Assembly (NCBI RefSeq): GCF_000444135.1
Contig: NZ_ATDK01000220.1
Location: 1 to 44,838 of the forward strand
Direction: 5' to 3'
DNA length: 44,838 nucleotides
DNA from: Pseudomonas avellanae BPIC 631
Lineage (GTDB): Bacteria; Pseudomonadota; Gammaproteobacteria; Pseudomonadales; Pseudomonadaceae
The position numbers were made by a program, and so were the translations under genes. Each line of letters starts with the position of its first letter. The first letter of the stretch is position 1. Below, in pieces: positions 25,323 through 35,313 of the stretch. Below the pieces are notes generated by a model that made no database searches, was not told the DNA's origin, and saw only the letters and a list, made by a program, of their open reading frames with translations.

Positions 25323-25431
25323 CACTCGCGTCACGTGAAATGCAGGGTCGTTCAGCAAAGGCAGCTATCGATTAGCAAGCTATCGGATTAGACTGGCCAG
25401 ACTCTCCCGCCACACTTGAGGCGGGTCATCA

Positions 25432-26946
25432 TTGCCATCAGGTTTTGCCTTGACCAGTCTTACTCAAACGCCTCCGGCCATTCGCAGCATTTTGTTCGCG
25501 CTGATGATGGCGGTACTGCTCAGCGCGCTGGATCAGACCATCGTCGCCGTCTCGATGCCGGCCATTTCCGCTCAATTCAAGGATATCGACCTGCTGGCCT
25601 GGGTCATTTCCGCTTACATGGTTTCGCTGACCGTGGCTGTGCCGATCTACGGCAAGCTGGGCGATCTTTACGGGCGGCGCAAACTGATGCTGTTCGGGCT
25701 GGGGCTGTTCACCCTCGCCTCGCTGTTCTGCGGCATGGCGCAAAGCATGGAGCAACTGGTGCTGGCACGCGTGCTTCAAGGCATCGGTGCGGGCGGCATG
25801 GTGTCGGTGAGCCAGGCGATCATTGCCGATATCGTTCCGCCTCGTGAACGGGGCCGTTATCAGGGCTATTTCAGCAGCATGTACGCCGTTGCCAGCGTCG
25901 CAGGCCCGGTGCTGGGCGGCCTGATGACTGAATACCTGTCCTGGCGCTGGGTGTTTTTGATCAATCTGCCATTGGGAGCTGCCGCCCTGATCGTCGCTTA
26001 CAGGACCCTCGTCGGCCTGCCGGTTCCACAGCGCAAACCGATTATCGATTACCTCGGGACGGTGCTGATGATCATCGGCCTGACCGCCCTGTTGCTGGGG
26101 ATCACCGAAATAGGCCAGGGACACGACCTGGGAGACCGTGACGTTCAACTGTTACTGGGCACTGCCCTGGTGGCGCTGGCAGTTTTCGTCTGGTACGAAC
26201 GCCGCGCCCCCGAACCATTATTGCCCATGCATTTGTTTGCCAACAAAAGCGCTGTTCTTTGCTGGTGCACCGTGTTCTTCACCAGTTTTCAAGCTATTTC
26301 GCTGATTGTGCTGATGCCGCTGCGTTACCAGACCGTCACCGGTGGCGGTGCGGACAGCGCCGCGCTGCACCTGCTTCCGCTGGCTATCGGCATGCCGATG
26401 GGCGCTTATTTTGCCGGGCGACGCACCGCGCAGACCGGACGCTACAAACCGCTGATCCTGACCGGCGCACTGCTGATGCCCGTTGCCATTCTGGGCATGG
26501 CTTTCACCCCGCCCCAGTCGCTGGTGGTGATGAGCCTGTTCATGATCCTGACGGGCATCGCGACCGGCATGCAATTCCCTACTTCACTGGTCGGCACCCA
26601 GAACGCCGTCCAGCCCCGGGACATGGGCGTGGCCACCAGCACGACCAACCTGTTCCGCTCACTGGGCGGCGCAATGGGCGTGGCGCTGATGTCGGCACTG
26701 TTACTGGCCATGTTGCAGCATGCCGGAGTCGGTCAGCTCGGTGCGGGAGCCCTTGGCGGCGAAGGCAGCTCCGGCAATGTGCTGCTGGACAGCCTCAATG
26801 CCGCCACCGGACCGGCACTGGAAACCCTGCGTATCGAACTGGCATCGACCTTCAGAAACCTGCTGATAACCAGCGCGGCCATCTCGTTGCTGGGCCTTGC
26901 TGCGGCTGCGGCAATGCCCAATACACTGCTACGAGGCCGAGACTAG
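25432..26946 (+). CDS. DHA2-family MFS drug efflux transporter
   Basis: A 504-residue protein with 14 predicted membrane helices, the mark of the DHA2 (EmrB/QacA) group. The family motifs are present: LDQTIVAVSMPAIS in helix 1 (motif D1), GKLGDLYGRRKLM in loop 2-3 (motif A), LQGIGAGGMVSVSQAIIADIVPPRERGRY (motif B region) and GPVLGGLM in helix 5 (motif C). It should export hydrophobic or cationic compounds using the proton gradient; the substrate is unknown. The start is a TTG: 25432 has GAGG 10 bases before it, and a second TTG at 25450 is the alternative. No adaptor (EmrA-like) or regulator gene lies next to it. It converges on the DUF3396 gene with a 13-bp gap. Confidence 0.85.
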   Translation: MPSGFALTSLTQTPPAIRSILFALMMAVLLSALDQTIVAVSMPAISAQFKDIDLLAWVISAYMVSLTVAVPIYGKLGDLYGRRKLMLFGLGLFTLASLFCGMAQSMEQLVLARVLQGIGAGGMVSVSQAIIADIVPPRERGRYQGYFSSMYAVASVAGPVLGGLMTEYLSWRWVFLINLPLGAAALIVAYRTLVGLPVPQRKPIIDYLGTVLMIIGLTALLLGITEIGQGHDLGDRDVQLLLGTALVALAVFVWYERRAPEPLLPMHLFANKSAVLCWCTVFFTSFQAISLIVLMPLRYQTVTGGGADSAALHLLPLAIGMPMGAYFAGRRTAQTGRYKPLILTGALLMPVAILGMAFTPPQSLVVMSLFMILTGIATGMQFPTSLVGTQNAVQPRDMGVATSTTNLFRSLGGAMGVALMSALLLAMLQHAGVGQLGAGALGGEGSSGNVLLDSLNAATGPALETLRIELASTFRNLLITSAAISLLGLAAAAAMPNTLLRGRD

Positions 26947-26959
26947 CCGCGCTGGTTCT

Positions 26960-28093
26960 TCAAGAAGACACCTCAGCCCAGAACCACTGGGTTTTCTTGC
27001 TCTTTACATGAGCAAACGCAGGCATGAGTTCGCCTTCGTCGAAATGTCGCCGGGAGCCGTACTGTGCGCTGCTGAACCAGCAACCTGATCGAGGGCACGC
27101 TTGCCCGGCATCAACCGGGGGCACCGGTTTTTCATCAAAGCGCGCATACCACCGCGCAGTGGTCTCGTCGGTAAAGCTGTTCCCTGACCCGAGATAAGGG
27201 TGCAGGTTGCCGGTGTCCTGCAGGCGGATCGGCTTGATGACTCTGTTGACTGTGACATAAGGCTGTGGCGGCGGCAGGCCTCTGCCGCCCAATTCAGGCA
27301 CCGCGCCCGCACGAATCAACAAACCATTGCTGTAGCTGTGAAAAACGATGTCGCGGTGCGGGCTCATTTGACCACGCAATCGGTCACTTCCCCCCAACTG
27401 CCTGACAAATGACTCACCCAGCACCGTGTACCAGCTGACACCCTTGATACGGTCCAACAGTCGCAGGCTTTCTATATGCGGATTGGGATCGACCATCAAC
27501 CCCATATGATCCTGAGCCAGCCGATATTCCCACGGTAAATACTGGTGACCATCGCAGGGCAGCACACAGGCCAGCCCGCCAAAACCGTGTTCGGCCTGCA
27601 CTTCGCTGCTCAGGTACCTGATCCAGGCCTCATAGTTTTTCAGCCCGTCTGGTTCGGTCAGGTAAGACCAGGGCAAGACCATTTTCAGGCACGAGCGGTC
27701 ATTGTCGGCCTGCCCTTGCGAGGTGTTCATCACAAACAGGCTGTACAGGGCGACTTCAGCCTGCGTCGCGCTGGCGATCGACCAAGTGAACTGCTCGTCG
27801 GGCGGGCTTTCGACAACCTGACGCCGGGTGGACGCAAAACCGGACCCGCTCAAGCGCCGCATGCGCTTGAACAGCTGCCACTTGAGCCTGGTTTTGAATG
27901 CCTCGTAAAAACGCGAAAAGCACGCCTCGACCCGGCGCTTCATCTCCGGAGTGTGACCATTGCGAAAATACAGCGTGGTAATCAACCCCAGCCGAATGAC
28001 CGGCATCCCCAGGGCGGAATCCACACCCATTCGTTCAGATTGCTGCGTGAGTCGGGCCAATAGCCTCACGGTGTCAGTTCCGGTGTCCAACAT
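26960..28093 (-). CDS. DUF3396 protein, type VI secretion immunity-like
   Basis: A 377-residue soluble protein. The ATG at 28093 has GGGAGGA 6 bases upstream. The N-terminal part (MPVIRLGLITTLYFRNGHTPEMKRRV), the central EVALYSLFVMNTSQ and KMVLPWSYL, and HYLPWEYRLAQDHMGLMVDPN-like and KGVSWYTVLGESFVRQLGG blocks match my recollection of DUF3396 proteins. Members such as P. aeruginosa TsiT are immunity proteins against nuclease-type T6SS effectors, which they neutralise in the cytoplasm. No effector, PAAR or VgrG gene is visible here, so it may be an orphan immunity gene. Its start overlaps the end of a 67-codon gene by 20 bp. The DUF assignment is from memory and should be checked by profile search. 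Confidence 0.7.
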   Translation of the reverse strand: MLDTGTDTVRLLARLTQQSERMGVDSALGMPVIRLGLITTLYFRNGHTPEMKRRVEACFSRFYEAFKTRLKWQLFKRMRRLSGSGFASTRRQVVESPPDEQFTWSIASATQAEVALYSLFVMNTSQGQADNDRSCLKMVLPWSYLTEPDGLKNYEAWIRYLSSEVQAEHGFGGLACVLPCDGHQYLPWEYRLAQDHMGLMVDPNPHIESLRLLDRIKGVSWYTVLGESFVRQLGGSDRLRGQMSPHRDIVFHSYSNGLLIRAGAVPELGGRGLPPPQPYVTVNRVIKPIRLQDTGNLHPYLGSGNSFTDETTARWYARFDEKPVPPVDAGQACPRSGCWFSSAQYGSRRHFDEGELMPAFAHVKSKKTQWFWAEVSS

Positions 28094-28277
28094 GAGCAGT
28101 CCTCCCGTCGATTGCGTGAACCGCGCTTGCGCTCATGTCTGCATGCCCTTGGCATGTTTCGATCACATCCGACAGCTGTGTGCGGGTGGGATAGCCACGG
28201 CCCTGTCCACGCGAGTGGACATCAACGGAGCTGACGTTGATTTCGGGGCACATAGGCGCAAGATTCGGCAAAAGCAT
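28074..28277 (-). CDS. Small protein coupled to the DUF3396 gene
   Basis: A 67-residue product starting at ATG 28277, with GAGGAAGG directly upstream at good spacing, a strong translation signal. The stop lies 20 bp inside the next gene, so the two are probably coupled. The protein (MLLPNLAPMCPEINVSS...) has no signal peptide, membrane helix or motif I know; it has two Cys and is rich in His and Asp towards the end. It could be a truncated remnant of a larger gene that once stood before the immunity gene, or a leader for its translation. Function is unknown. Confidence 0.5.
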   Translation of the reverse strand: MLLPNLAPMCPEINVSSVDVHSRGQGRGYPTRTQLSDVIETCQGHADMSASAVHAIDGRTAHVGHRN

Positions 28278-28555
28278 GCAACCTTCCTCTCTTCTGGTCT
28301 TTCAGGACGCGCAGAGTGAAGGGAGTTTTCCCACAGGGCAATAGTCGGAAATTACTTTGGGAAATCAGCTACATGTATCAGGAAATGTCCTACCTGCGTC
28401 CTACAAATTTTTGTAAGTTCGCAGGCCAATTAGTCGTACTTGGCGGACATATTCAGGGCTGACGGGTAAACGATCGGTAAACCCGCTGTATAAGCAGCAC
28501 GAATTGGAGTTAGGCTCTATACGAAGAGGTGACTACCCAACAGAACCGGCAGGCG

Positions 28556-29227
28556 CTATAACCTTTCACGTTCGACGTTCAGTTCCGGGCTGTTTTTTAC
28601 CCGTAAGGTGGGGCTGAAGCGCAGCATGTCCAGGCACACATCGGCCAGTTGCTCGGCCTCGGCCAACAACGAAAAGCTGTCGGGGACCAACAGCCATTGA
28701 TAAATGATGCCGTTGACGTAGGAAAACAGTGTAACCGCAGCCCGGCCGGTGTCCAGCTCCTGTGGCAACTGGCCTTGGCGCACGGCATTGTTCAGCCCAA
28801 GGGTGATACGGTCGTGACACTGAATGGCGTTGTCCTGGCGCTGACGACGAAAATCACACATCTCGTCAGTAAACTCGCACTTATGAAACAGGATTTCGTT
28901 GATGCGACGGGTTTTCGGGTTCAGTGCGAGCTCATGAAACAAATGAATCAACAGGTTCCTCATGCAACCCAGCGGGTCTTCTTCGTCTTCGCTCTCACTG
29001 GCCTGGGCCATTTCGTCGAGCGGTTCCTGAAGGCTGTCGAGCATCGCCTGGACCAGATCAGCCTTGTTATTGAAGTGCCAATAGATGGCGCCACGGGTCA
29101 CACCGGCAAGGGTCGCAATGTCAGCCAGCGTGGTGCGGGCGACGCCTCGCTCATAAAAAGCCTGCTCGGCGGCCTCCAGAATCTGGCTGCGGGTGATCTG
29201 AGCTTCCTCTTTGGTGCGACGAACCAT
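28556..29227 (-). CDS. pmeR: TetR-family repressor of mexAB-oprM (PmeR/TtgR type)
   Basis: A 223-residue protein. The N-terminal TetR DNA-binding domain is intact ([46 protein letters not shown], residues 13-57), followed by an all-helical ligand domain with [18 protein letters not shown], typical of the AcrR/TtgR/NalC-like efflux regulators. It is divergent from mexA and the intergenic region carries a TtgR-type operator, so it very probably represses the pump and itself. In P. syringae the homologue is called PmeR and responds to plant flavonoids; this is established knowledge of the family, not seen here. GAGGT lies about 10 bases before ATG 29227. Confidence 0.88.
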   Translation of the reverse strand: MVRRTKEEAQITRSQILEAAEQAFYERGVARTTLADIATLAGVTRGAIYWHFNNKADLVQAMLDSLQEPLDEMAQASESEDEEDPLGCMRNLLIHLFHELALNPKTRRINEILFHKCEFTDEMCDFRRQRQDNAIQCHDRITLGLNNAVRQGQLPQELDTGRAAVTLFSYVNGIIYQWLLVPDSFSLLAEAEQLADVCLDMLRFSPTLRVKNSPELNVERERL

Positions 29228-29365
29228 GGCAATAAGACCTCAAAAGATTCACCTCAGGCGTGCATCTGATGCATGCCATGAGGTATGACCGGGCGGCATT
29301 TGTCTCGCCTTGTCCTAAACTGGCATTCAGCACCTTAAATAGTGGCCGAATGCGCAAAGCGGGTG

Positions 29366-29395
29366 TTTACAAACAACCGCGAATGTAAGTATATT
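29366..29395. promoter_or_regulatory. TtgR/PmeR-type operator between pmeR and mexA
   Basis: TTTACAAACAACC (29366-29378) followed by GAATGTAAGTATATTC (29381-29396) matches nearly base for base the TtgR operator of P. putida as I remember it. Half-sites TTACA and TGTAA form an imperfect palindrome. It sits about 90 bp before the mexA start and 140 bp before pmeR, so one bound repressor could control both promoters. Confidence 0.75.
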
Positions 29396-29481
29396 CCTTA
29401 GCATGCTACTTATCTAGCCGAAATATTTTTTAACACTTCAACGTACTGTTGAGAAAACAGGCTCCTGCCCCGAGGATCTTC

Positions 29482-30642
29482 ATGCAATTCAAGCCAGCTG
29501 TTACCGTTCTGGTCACTGCCGTCGCCCTGGCAACCCTGCTCAGTGGCTGTAGCAAGAAGGAACAGGCGGCCCCGCCTGCGCAAACCCCTCAGGTAGGCGT
29601 CGTTACCCTCAAAGCACAGCCCTATACCCTGACCACCGAGCTTCCGGGCAGGACGACCGCTTTCCGTGTGGCCGAGGTCCGCCCTCAGGTCAACGGCATC
29701 ATTCTCAAGCGTCTGTTCACCGAAGGTGGCGACGTCAAGGCCGGTCAGCAGCTGTATCAGATCGACCCGGCTATCTATGAAGCCAACGCCAACAGTGCCA
29801 AGGCAACCCTGCAGTCCGCCAAGTCGATGTCTGATCGCTACAAGCAACTGGTCAACGAGCAGGCGGTGAGTCGTCAGGAGTACGACACCGCCCTGGCATC
29901 GACTCAGGAAGCACAGGCAGCGCTGCAGACTTCGCAGATCAACCTGCGCTTCACCAAGGTGCTGGCGCCGATTTCCGGCCGCATAGGTCGCTCTGCGGTG
30001 ACCGAAGGTGCGCTGGTCAGCAGCGCCCAGGCAGACGCAATGGCAACCATTCAGCAGCTTGATCCGATCTACGTGGACGTGGTCCAGTCTTCCGCAGATA
30101 TGCTCAAGCTGCGCAATGACCTGGACAGCGGCAAACTGCAGAAGTCAGGCGACAACGCCGCCAAGGTCAAGCTGACCCTGGAAGACAACAGCGTTTACGC
30201 TCAGGAAGGCAAACTGGAATTCTCCGAAGTGTCGGTTGACCAGACCACCGGCTCCGTCACCCTGCGCGCAGTCTTCCCGAACCCTGAACACCGCTTGCTG
30301 CCAGGCATGTTCGTTCACGCGCAATTGCAGGCAGGCGTCAATGCAAAAGCCATTCTGGCACCGCAACAGGGCGTGACCCGCGACCTGAAAGGCACGCCGA
30401 CCGCCATGATTGTCAATCAGGACAACAAGGTTGAATTGCGCACACTGGTCGCCAACCGCACCGTGGGCAGCGACTGGCTGATCGAGGACGGCCTGAAAGA
30501 AGGCGATCGCGTGATCACCGAAGGTCTGCAATACGTCAAACCAGGCGCAGAAGTGAAAGCTGCCGAAGCGACCAACGTCAAAGGAGCAAACCCGGCACCT
30601 GCCCCGGCCACTGAAAAACCCGCAGGCAGCAAAGGGGAGTAA
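29482..30642 (+). CDS. mexA: RND efflux periplasmic adaptor lipoprotein MexA
   Basis: A 386-residue lipoprotein. ATG 29482 has GAGG 6-7 bases upstream, and the signal peptide ends in the lipobox LLSGC, so Cys24 or thereabouts is lipidated and anchored to the inner membrane. The HlyD-type layout follows: barrel-sandwich hybrid (ELPGRTTAFRVAEVRPQVNG and APISGRIGRSAVTEGALV), an alpha-helical hairpin between them (KSMSDRYKQLVNEQAVSRQEYDTA) and beta-barrel and membrane-proximal domains. It links the MexB pump to the OprM channel. It is the first gene of the mexA-mexB-oprM operon, three bases ahead of mexB, and is controlled from the pmeR operator. An upstream in-frame GTG/ATG at 29449 lacks a signal-peptide context. 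Confidence 0.93.
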   Translation: MQFKPAVTVLVTAVALATLLSGCSKKEQAAPPAQTPQVGVVTLKAQPYTLTTELPGRTTAFRVAEVRPQVNGIILKRLFTEGGDVKAGQQLYQIDPAIYEANANSAKATLQSAKSMSDRYKQLVNEQAVSRQEYDTALASTQEAQAALQTSQINLRFTKVLAPISGRIGRSAVTEGALVSSAQADAMATIQQLDPIYVDVVQSSADMLKLRNDLDSGKLQKSGDNAAKVKLTLEDNSVYAQEGKLEFSEVSVDQTTGSVTLRAVFPNPEHRLLPGMFVHAQLQAGVNAKAILAPQQGVTRDLKGTPTAMIVNQDNKVELRTLVANRTVGSDWLIEDGLKEGDRVITEGLQYVKPGAEVKAAEATNVKGANPAPAPATEKPAGSKGE

Positions 30643-30645
30643 CCC

Positions 30646-33600
30646 ATGTCGAAATTTTTTATTGATCGGCCCATTTTTGCCTGGGTTATTGCCCTCGTGA
30701 TCATGCTGGTCGGTGCGCTGTCTATTTCCAGCCTGCCGATCAACCAGTACCCAAGTATCGCGCCACCCGCCATTGCGATTCAGGTGACCTACCCGGGCGC
30801 TTCTGCACAGACCGTGCAGGACACCGTGGTGCAAGTCATCGAGCAGCAGCTCAACGGCATCGACAACCTGCGTTATGTGAGTTCGGAAAGTAACTCCGAC
30901 GGCAGCATGACCATTACCGCGACGTTCAATCAGGGCACTAACCCGGATACGGCGCAGGTGCAGGTGCAGAACAAGCTCAACCTGGCGACCCCGCTTCTGC
31001 CACAGGAAGTGCAGCAACAGGGTATTCGCGTGACCAAGGCGGTGAAGAACTTCCTGATGGTTATCGGCCTGGTGTCTGAAGACGGCAGCATGGGCAAGGA
31101 AGACCTGGCCAACTACATCGTGTCGAACCTGCAGGACCCGATTTCCCGGACCTCCGGTGTGGGCGACTTCCAGGTGTTCGGCTCCCAGTACGCCATGCGT
31201 ATCTGGCTGGACCCGGCCAAGCTGAACAACTTCCAGCTGACGCCAGTGGATGTGAAAACCGCGATTACTGCGCAGAACGTTCAGGTGTCGTCCGGTCAGT
31301 TGGGTGGCCTGCCCTCGATCAGCGGCCAGCAACTAAACGCTACAATCATCGGCAAGACGCGTCTGCAGACGGCTGAACAGTTCGGCAATATCTTCATCAA
31401 GGTCAACACCGACGGCTCACAGGTTCGCCTGAAAGACGTCGCCACCGTTGGTCTGGGCGCAGAAAACTACAGCACCGACTCGCAGTTCGACGGCAAACCG
31501 GCCTCGGGCCTGGCGATCAAGCTGGCCACCGGCGCTAATGCGCTGGACACCGCCAAGGCCATCCGCGCGACCGTTTCGTCGCTGGAGCCGTTTTTCCCGC
31601 CGGGCATGAAAGTGGTTTACCCGTACGACACCACGCCTGTGGTGAGCGAATCGATCAAAGGTGTAGTTCACACGCTGATTGAAGCCATCGTGCTGGTGTT
31701 CCTGGTGATGTACCTGTTCCTGCAAAACTTCCGCGCCACCGTGATCACCACGCTGACGGTTCCGGTCGTACTGTTGGGCACCTTCGGCATCCTCGCAGGC
31801 TTCGGTTTCACCATCAACACCCTGACCATGTTCGGCATGGTACTGGCCATCGGCTTGCTGGTGGACGATGCGATTGTGGTGGTGGAAAACGTCGAGCGGG
31901 TGATGGAGGAAGAAAAGCTTTCTCCGCGTGACGCAACCATCAAATCCATGACGCAGATCCAGGGCGCACTGGTCGGTATTGCGCTGGTGCTGTCGGCCGT
32001 TCTGCTGCCAATGGCGTTCTTCGGCGGCTCGACCGGTGTGATCTACAAGCAGTTCTCGATCACCATCGTCTCGGCCATGGCCCTGTCAGTAGTGGTCGCG
32101 CTGATCTTCACCCCGGCGCTGTGCGCCACCATGCTCAAGCCCATCGACGAGAAAACCCACGGCCAGCCCAAGCGTGGTTTCTTCGGCTGGTTCAACCGTA
32201 CCTTCGACCGCAGCGTTGTGAGTTACGAACGCGGCGTCGGCAACATGCTCAAGCACAAGTGGCTGTCGTACCTGGGCTATATCGTGATCGTTGCTGGCAC
32301 GGTCTTCATGTTCATGCGCATTCCCGCAGCGTTCCTTCCGGACGAAGATCAGGGCGTTATCTTCGCCCAGATCCAGACACCGGCCGGCTCCTCGACCGAG
32401 CGTACGCAAGAAGTCATCGACAACATGCGTGAATACCTGCTGACCAAGGAAAGCGGTGCAGTGAAGTCGGTGTTCTCGGTGAACGGCTTCAACTTTGCGG
32501 GTCGCGGTCAAAGCTCGGCGATTGCATTTGTCATGCTCAAGCCGTGGGAAGAACGTGACGCCGAAAACAGCGTCTTCAAACTGGCAGCGCGCGCTCAGGG
32601 CTATTTCTTCAGCCTGCGCGATGCAATGGTGTTCGCCATCGTGCCGCCGTCGGTACTGGAGCTGGGTAACGCAACAGGCTTCGACGTCTACCTGCAGGAT
32701 CAGGGCGGTGTCGGTCACGAAAAACTGATGGAAGCGCGTAACCAGTTCCTTGGCATGGCCGCGCAGAGCAAGATTCTCGCCGGTGTGCGTCCGAACGGGC
32801 TGAACGACGAGCCGCAGTACCAGTTGATCATCGACGACGAACGCGCCAGTGCGTTGGGCATTACTCTGTCGGACATCAACAACACCCTGTCCATTGCGTT
32901 GGGTGGCAGCTACGTCAATGACTTCATCGACCGTGGCCGTGTGAAGAAGGTGTACATCCAAGGTGATGCAGGTGCCCGCATGACGCCTGAAGACCTGAAA
33001 AAATGGTACGTGCGCAACAGCGCGGGCGAAATGGTGCCGTTCTCGGCCTTCGCCAGCGGCAAGTGGACCTACGGTTCGCCAAAACTGTCGCGCTACAACG
33101 GCGTGGCGGCAGAGGAAATCCTCGGTACGCCGGCACCGGGCTACAGCAGCGGCGATGCAATGGCCGAAGTTGAAGCGCTGGCCAAGAAACTGCCGCAAGG
33201 TATCGGCATTTCCTGGACCGGTCTGTCCTACGAGGAACGCTTGTCCGGCTCCCAGGCCCCTGCCCTTTACGCACTGTCGTTGCTGGTCGTGTTCCTGTGT
33301 CTGGCGGCGCTGTATGAAAGCTGGTCGATTCCGATCGCGGTCATTCTCGTGGTACCGCTGGGGGTTATCGGTGCACTGATGGCAACCAGCCTGCGCGGAC
33401 TGTCGAACGACGTGTTCTTCCAGGTCGGGTTGCTGGTCACAGTCGGGTTGGCGGCGAAGAACGCCATCCTGATCGTCGAGTTCGCCAAAGAGCTGCACGA
33501 ACAGGGCAAGAGCCTGACCGATGCTGCGATCGAAGCCTGTCGCATGCGCCTGCGCCCGATCATCATGACGTCCATGGCGTTTATCCTCGGCGTTGTGCCG

Positions 33601-33780
33601 CTGGCGATTTCCTCGGGCGCAGGTTCGGGCAGTCAGCATTCGATCGGTACGGGCGTAATTGGCGGTATGATCACAGCCGTTGTCCTGGCGATCTTCTGGG
33701 TGCCACTGTTCTTCGTATCGATTTCAGGGCTCTTCAAGAGCAAGCAGAAACATATTTCACACGATGAGGCTGGCCAATGA
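30646..33780 (+). CDS. mexB: RND multidrug efflux pump MexB
   Basis: A 1044-residue inner-membrane pump (MexB of P. aeruginosa has 1046). The N-terminus ([20 protein letters not shown]) is typical of HAE1 pumps. Asp407 and Asp408 in [17 protein letters not shown] and the Lys near 938 in [19 protein letters not shown] are the proton-relay residues of transmembrane helices 4 and 10. Two large periplasmic loops hold the drug-binding porter domain. The pump expels many compounds, including plant antimicrobials and antibiotics, using the proton gradient together with MexA and OprM. The gene lies in the middle of the operon; oprM starts within its stop codon (33777-33780). No disruption is visible. 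Confidence 0.95.
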   Translation: MSKFFIDRPIFAWVIALVIMLVGALSISSLPINQYPSIAPPAIAIQVTYPGASAQTVQDTVVQVIEQQLNGIDNLRYVSSESNSDGSMTITATFNQGTNPDTAQVQVQNKLNLATPLLPQEVQQQGIRVTKAVKNFLMVIGLVSEDGSMGKEDLANYIVSNLQDPISRTSGVGDFQVFGSQYAMRIWLDPAKLNNFQLTPVDVKTAITAQNVQVSSGQLGGLPSISGQQLNATIIGKTRLQTAEQFGNIFIKVNTDGSQVRLKDVATVGLGAENYSTDSQFDGKPASGLAIKLATGANALDTAKAIRATVSSLEPFFPPGMKVVYPYDTTPVVSESIKGVVHTLIEAIVLVFLVMYLFLQNFRATVITTLTVPVVLLGTFGILAGFGFTINTLTMFGMVLAIGLLVDDAIVVVENVERVMEEEKLSPRDATIKSMTQIQGALVGIALVLSAVLLPMAFFGGSTGVIYKQFSITIVSAMALSVVVALIFTPALCATMLKPIDEKTHGQPKRGFFGWFNRTFDRSVVSYERGVGNMLKHKWLSYLGYIVIVAGTVFMFMRIPAAFLPDEDQGVIFAQIQTPAGSSTERTQEVIDNMREYLLTKESGAVKSVFSVNGFNFAGRGQSSAIAFVMLKPWEERDAENSVFKLAARAQGYFFSLRDAMVFAIVPPSVLELGNATGFDVYLQDQGGVGHEKLMEARNQFLGMAAQSKILAGVRPNGLNDEPQYQLIIDDERASALGITLSDINNTLSIALGGSYVNDFIDRGRVKKVYIQGDAGARMTPEDLKKWYVRNSAGEMVPFSAFASGKWTYGSPKLSRYNGVAAEEILGTPAPGYSSGDAMAEVEALAKKLPQGIGISWTGLSYEERLSGSQAPALYALSLLVVFLCLAALYESWSIPIAVILVVPLGVIGALMATSLRGLSNDVFFQVGLLVTVGLAAKNAILIVEFAKELHEQGKSLTDAAIEACRMRLRPIIMTSMAFILGVVPLAISSGAGSGSQHSIGTGVIGGMITAVVLAIFWVPLFFVSISGLFKSKQKHISHDEAGQ

Positions 33781-35237
33781 GCAAGTCATTGATCTCTCTT
33801 GCAGTTACCGCGTTCATACTCGGCGGCTGCTCTTTGATCCCTGAGTACAAGCAGCCGGAAGCACCGGTCGCCGCACAATACCCGCAAGGCCCGGCCTACT
33901 CGCCGGTCGAAGGGGCCAAAATGGCCGCTGCGGAGCAAGGCTGGCGTCATTTCTTCAATGACCCGGCGCTGCAACAGCTGATCGAGACCGCGCTGCTCAA
34001 TAACCGTGACCTGCGGGTTGCGGCGCTGAACATCGACGCTTACCGTGCGCAGTACCGCATCCAGCGTTCAGACCTGTTCCCGGCGGTCTCGGCCACCGGC
34101 AGCGGCTCACGTCAGCGCGTGCCTGCCGACCAGACGCAGACCGGCCAATCGGCGATCAGCAGCAGCTATTCGGCAACGCTGGGCGTCAGTGCCTACGAGC
34201 TGGACCTGTTTGGTCGGGTGCGCAGCCTCAGCGAACAGGCGCTGGAAACCTATTTCTCCAGCGAAGAAGCGCGCCGCAGTACGCAGATCAGTCTGGTTGC
34301 CAACGTCGCCAATGCCTACATGACCTGGCAGGCCGACAAGGAGCTGCTCAAGCTGACGCAGGACACCCTCAAGACCTACGAAGAAAGCTTCCGCCTGACC
34401 TCGCGCAGCAACGAAGTCGGTGTTTCTTCGGCACTCGACCTCAGCCAGTCGCGCACCGCTGTCGAAAGCGCTCGCGCCCGACTGGCCCAGTACCAGCGCC
34501 TGGTCGCTCAGGATCAAAACAGCCTGGTGCTGCTGCTGGGCACAGGCTTGCCTGACAACCTGCCGGCCAGCCATCTGCTCGACTCCGACATGCTGACCGA
34601 AATGCCGGCAGGCCTGCCGTCCGATCTGCTGCAACTCCGTCCGGACATTCTGCAAGCCGAGCACTCGCTCAAGGCCGCCAATGCCAACATCGGCGCAGCA
34701 CGCGCAGCGTTCTTCCCAAGCATCAGCCTGACGGCCAGTGCCGGCACCAGCAGCACCGAGTTGTCCGGTCTGTTCAAAGGGGGTTCGGGAACCTGGCTGT
34801 TCCAGCCGAGCATCAACATCCCGATCTTCAACGCCGGCAACCTGCGCGCCAGCCTGGATTACTCGAAAATCCAGAAGGAAATCAGCGTCGCCAACTACGA
34901 GAAGTCGATTCAGACCGCCTTCCAGGAAGTGTCCGACGGCCTGGCTTCACGCAAGACCTACGACGAGCAGCTCCAGGCGCAACGTGACTTTGTCACCGCC
35001 AACCAGGACTACTATCGTTTGGCAGAGCGTCGCTATCGCATCGGCATCGACAGCAACCTGACCTTCCTCGACGCCCAGCGCTCGTTGTTCAGCGCGCAAC
35101 AAACGCTGATCACCGATCGCCTGTCGCAGCTGACCAGCGAGGTCAACCTGTACAAGGCCCTCGGCGGCGGCTGGTACGAAAGGACCGGGCAGACCGAAAC
35201 CATCTCCAAAGAGAAACCTTCGGTGCAACTGTTCTAG
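33777..35237 (+). CDS. oprM: Outer membrane efflux channel OprM
   Basis: A 486-residue outer membrane lipoprotein. The signal peptide ends at the lipobox LGGC, so Cys18 is the lipidated residue. Two OEP repeats follow: the first holds [15 protein letters not shown] and [22 protein letters not shown], the second [35 protein letters not shown]. This is the TolC fold, forming a trimeric channel across the outer membrane and periplasm. It begins in the mexB stop codon (ATGA), so translation is coupled. A strong hairpin terminator follows at 35257. Length and motifs agree with OprM; a different OprN/OprJ-type name is unlikely given its place in the operon. Confidence 0.93.
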   Translation: MSKSLISLAVTAFILGGCSLIPEYKQPEAPVAAQYPQGPAYSPVEGAKMAAAEQGWRHFFNDPALQQLIETALLNNRDLRVAALNIDAYRAQYRIQRSDLFPAVSATGSGSRQRVPADQTQTGQSAISSSYSATLGVSAYELDLFGRVRSLSEQALETYFSSEEARRSTQISLVANVANAYMTWQADKELLKLTQDTLKTYEESFRLTSRSNEVGVSSALDLSQSRTAVESARARLAQYQRLVAQDQNSLVLLLGTGLPDNLPASHLLDSDMLTEMPAGLPSDLLQLRPDILQAEHSLKAANANIGAARAAFFPSISLTASAGTSSTELSGLFKGGSGTWLFQPSINIPIFNAGNLRASLDYSKIQKEISVANYEKSIQTAFQEVSDGLASRKTYDEQLQAQRDFVTANQDYYRLAERRYRIGIDSNLTFLDAQRSLFSAQQTLITDRLSQLTSEVNLYKALGGGWYERTGQTETISKEKPSVQLF

Positions 35238-35256
35238 AGGCAGTGTTCTGATTGCA

Positions 35257-35296
35257 GCGTAAAAAAAAACCCATCGTTTGATGGGTTTTTTTACGC
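35257..35296. terminator. Bidirectional terminator between oprM and pcaT
   Basis: GCGT, nine A and CCCATC (35257-35275) pair with GATGGG, seven T and ACGC (35280-35296) around GTTT. It can end oprM on the plus strand and pcaT on the minus strand. Confidence 0.88.
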
Positions 35297-35313
35297 CTGG
35301 AATAAACCTGCGA

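Noticed and set aside
32086..33639. 517-codon minus-strand frame opposite mexB
   Set aside because: mexB is unmistakable here; the antisense translation has no domain and no ribosome-binding site.
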